Part shown: one piece after another, positions 61,398 through 64,000 of the stretch
Layout: each line of letters begins with the position of its first letter
Position numbering within the stretch: position 1 is the first letter of the stretch
NCBI RefSeq assembly: GCF_004345005.1
Contig: NZ_SMMX01000001.1
Span: 302,805-366,804 of the forward strand
Direction of reading: 5' to 3'
DNA length: 64,000 nucleotides
From: Extibacter muris
GTDB taxonomy: Bacteria > Bacillota > Clostridia > Lachnospirales > Lachnospiraceae
Translations under genes and position numbers: made by a program
The notes under the pieces: model-generated
What the model was told of the DNA's origin: nothing
Database searches by the model: none
The model's input: only the letters and a program-made list of their open reading frames with translations

Positions 61398-63673
61398 CTA
61401 TTTTGTACGTTTCCAAAAGTAGCAGGTTATAAACGATTGCATATTATTATGTGCCTGTCCACCCCCTGTGTTATAGGTGCCTATTTCCGTCCAATGTGCA
61501 TTGCCGTATCCGCCCCACCCAGACGCACCATTTGGAATTCCTGAAGATCCAGACCCACCTATTCCGCCAACAGTGAAAGTGAAGTTTTTATTTATTCCAT
61601 GATTATGCGGAGGTAATTCATTAGAGGTTAACAAATGTTTATTTTCTCCGCCTTTTATTTCAGAAGAGGAAAATTCATTCGATTTTGGATCCACTCCGAC
61701 TGGTACACGTCCCTCGCCCCAGAGTTCCCAGGTTCCGCCGTATAATTCACTCGGATTTAATCCAGTTATATCAATGATAATCCGTCCTACAGGATGGAAC
61801 TTAAGCCATATAGCTTTGAATAGAACACTGTGTTCATCAACAATATCCTTATTTATGCTATCCAATTCCTCTAATATCAGCCGTTTCTTTCCTTTTGTAT
61901 CGGTAGCCATGATGTCGGTGCCTACCTGGAAGTCTGCATTGCTGTTGACATCAGGAAGCATTCCTACGGTTACCTTTCCATTATCACATGGCATAAATAT
62001 AGGGATACCTTTGTCAACCATAAAACTTTCCGTTATTGAAGTAATTCGGTCTGATATTACGAATTCAAAATTGTAGGATTTTTCTATTTCCAGATTTTTA
62101 ATAAAAGGATCCGCTGCCGTGTTCTTAACAAAGGCAGCAAGCTGGTCGGAAGCTGATATGTCTTTGCTTGTAATACCTGTAACAGTTGTATAGGAATTCG
62201 TGAAAGCCTTACCGACTTCAGCATATCTGTATTTCATTGTTAAAGGGCTGTTTTTATTTATACTTCCTATCTTAAGCTTTGAATAAACCGTTGAAAAATC
62301 TATAATTATTTCTTTTTCAAATTCATTTATCCTGGCCAAAGCTATACTGACTGCAGGTCGGCTATATGGGAGAACATAAAAAGCTTTAGAAATTGTGGCA
62401 GATTTATTTCCTCTGGAGTCTATGGCATATATATTTATCTTATAATCACCTGCCTCAGACAAAGTGCCCAGATTGATCAAAGTATTATTAGTAGAAAATT
62501 CTGTAATAATCTGTTTTTTGATTTCGCCTTTTTCATTTGTCACAGTCGTAATATATCCTATGATTAAAGCCTGGTTTTTGGGGTGTGCCTGATTGGAAGG
62601 AGATATCTGGACTTGCATATTTCCATAGTTTTCAATTATATAAGATGAATTTTGAAGTACAGAGGATGTCGCGGCATCTATATTGCTATACATATAATTT
62701 GTAAATATAGGGTTGCTATCTACGATGTGTGCAGTTCCGTAGGAAATATTTTCATAAAAAGTTTTGTCAATCGTTGTGCCACATGATATCTTAAATCGCA
62801 TTTCGTTTTTAGTTTTACAGTAACTAAACAATGTATCAGCGATATTCGACAGAGGAAGTGTTACATTTTGTACGTTTATTCCCGATGCGATGGACAGCAG
62901 GCCAGATGTCCAGGTATTGTCGTCACATTCTACATCGAATATTAGGGAAGAAGCATTTAAATTATAATCGATTAGCGTTAATGCTAAATTCTTCCCTATT
63001 TCAAATTCCAAGTTGGCATTTGAGATTGAAGCGATAGGCTGTGTCTTTACAGTAATAGCATTAGAGGTTGTCTCCAAGCCGGAATCTGTACGTTTTACTT
63101 TGATTTTGACAGAATAGGAGGTATTTGGTGCGAGGCTGGGGACTGTAAAAGTAGTGCCCGAAGTTCCAATCCACGGGCCATTTCCTATCATGTAATGAAC
63201 CGCACTGCAGGCTGCATCCGCACTCCACTGGAAAGTGGCGCTTGTTTGTGTTACGGAAGTATTCTTCCAGATAGTAATATTGCATAACGTGGTATCTTAT
63301 CAAGGGCCACACCATTAGATGTACTGGAACTGCCAAAAGAAGTGCCGCTGATACCGCCGCTGGCAGCGATGGTAGTGGATTTGCTTCCGTCATTGTCGTG
63401 GCCAACAGTTACTGTACGGCTTCCGACATTGACCCAACTATTGTTAGCATAAAGCGTAATATACTGTGATACGCCGCCTGCTGAACCATTGATGCTTATT
63501 GTACCGTTGAATGTACCATAAGTCGCGGCCGTCGAGCTGGATGATTTCATATAATCTAAATATGCAGTTACATTTGAACTATTTGCATTTGAACCATTAG
63601 ACTGAGAAGACCAGCGGACACGTCCGGTGATATATTGATTGCTTGTATTAAAATTCCATGAACCACTTGCCAT
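61398..63673 (-). pseudogene. Prophage tail/baseplate protein (DUF859-like), single frameshift
   Basis: The first part, ATG 63673 to a stop at 63251, encodes 140 residues starting MASGSWNFNTSNQYITGRVRWSS, a DUF859-type phage structural opening with a beta-rich domain. Just after DKIPRYA the frame is lost. One added base near 63281 would restore it into the downstream frame (NITIWKNTSVTQTSATFQWSA), which runs to 61398. That part has a fibronectin-like repeat, beta domains and a C-terminal receptor-binding-like module (GGTWELWGEGRVPVGVD; ELPPHNHG; MQSFITCYFWKRT). The joined product is about 758 residues. A sequencing error is an alternative to true inactivation. Confidence 0.78.
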
Positions 63674-63685
63674 GAGTTTACCCTG

Positions 63686-63708
63686 TATGATATTTATTAA
63701 ATATCATA
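63686..63708. promoter_or_regulatory. Perfect AT-rich palindrome upstream of the tail gene
   Basis: TATGATATTTA (63686-63696) and TAAATATCATA (63698-63708) are perfectly complementary around one base, 13 bases before the tail gene start. It could be an operator or a leader hairpin. Confidence 0.45.
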
Positions 63709-63828
63709 CTTTCCTTTCTTTTTGAATTTTGATGAATAATAGTTGCATTGAGGGTTTTATTATTCTTTAGTATAAAAGCGAAGGTAAGTAGAAAAAGCGG
63801 GCGATTTTTAATTATGTTGCATAAGTAA

Positions 63829-64000
63829 AATAAATCAATATATAAATCGGGCTGTGAAGATACAATAGATGTTACAAATGCGGATTTGTCTTTGACAAAT
63901 AAAAGTTTCTCCACTTTATCGAGCAAAGTAGATGAAAATTGCAGTTTTGAACAGATTGGTAGTTGGCGTGTTTATAAATATGCATCTGGCAAAGCAGAAG
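63829..64000 (+). pseudogene. Phage tail-fibre fragment running off the right edge
   Basis: From the stop at 63826-63828 the plus-strand frame is open to the window end (57 codons), reading DTIDVTNADLSLTNKSFSTL and SFEQIGSWRVYKYASGKAE. The GSWRVYKYASGKAE pattern resembles the WxYxKWxxGxAEC segment common near the end of phage tail or fibre proteins. No ATG with a ribosome site precedes it, so it may be a 5'-truncated fragment. It is oriented against the prophage genes to its left. The window edge prevents a full call. Confidence 0.5.

Noticed and set aside
63061..63405. 114-codon minus-strand frame inside the tail gene
   Set aside because: It is a third-frame shadow; the two other frames join into a coherent tail protein.
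63678..63926. 82-codon minus-strand frame near the right edge
   Set aside because: It is AT-rich with no good ribosome site, and it overlaps the palindrome and a plus-strand tail-like frame. It looks fortuitous.

Overview
The window looks like chromosome from a Lachnospiraceae member (Clostridia), possibly near the Clostridium scindens/hylemonae/Dorea group. That placement is inferred from gene content, strong AGGAGG ribosome sites, T-box and CIRCE regulation and roughly 50% GC; it was not tested by phylogeny. No rRNA, tRNA, CRISPR array, origin or intact insertion sequence was seen.

Layout, left to right. 1-6.2 kb: truncated folate ECF S-component, DUF554 membrane protein, MarR regulator, a Fur-boxed DUF3793/flavodoxin/DUF2325 operon, then thyA-folA-glycosyltransferase. 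6.2-10 kb: valine-type T-box, ilvBN, and ilvE on its own promoter. 10-17.8 kb: TetR divergent from an MMPL exporter and an LxxG-heptad surface protein, then a 961-residue AraC-GNAT-HelD helicase fusion on the minus strand. 18-29.6 kb: housekeeping (methyltransferase, hslO, nadE, C_GCxxG_C_C protein, S1 protein, CBS-type pyrophosphatase, flavin reductase, MATE, polysaccharide deacetylase, tcdA, rarA). 29.7-40.4 kb: BcrA-like ABC exporter, then an OmpR-type two-component system divergent from a solute-binding lipoprotein/MalF/MalG/HlyD/MacB-core-like operon. 40.5-45.6 kb: CIRCE-hrcA-grpE-dnaK-dnaJ. 45.8-46.6 kb: two decayed collagen-like genes. 46.7-53.9 kb: glgX behind a NarL-type two-component system, divergent from a LnrLMN-like ABC exporter. 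54-58.9 kb: iron alcohol dehydrogenase, MATE, ornithine cyclodeaminase-like protein, RidA, Mrp/NBP35 ATPase. 58.9-64 kb: gene relics and the end of a prophage (frameshifted tail gene, holin-position protein, amidase).

How it works together. Folate uptake and the thymidylate/dihydrofolate pair are neighbours. Branched-chain amino acid synthesis is read out through uncharged tRNA-Val. Three efflux modules each sit beside their own regulator or operator. The cyclodeaminase-like enzyme and RidA form a plausible imine producer/quencher pair. Long perfect palindromes sharing a GGGGACGG(A/G)GGAAA core recur in intergenic gaps and form a dispersed repeat family. The most unusual single gene is the AraC-GNAT-HelD fusion.
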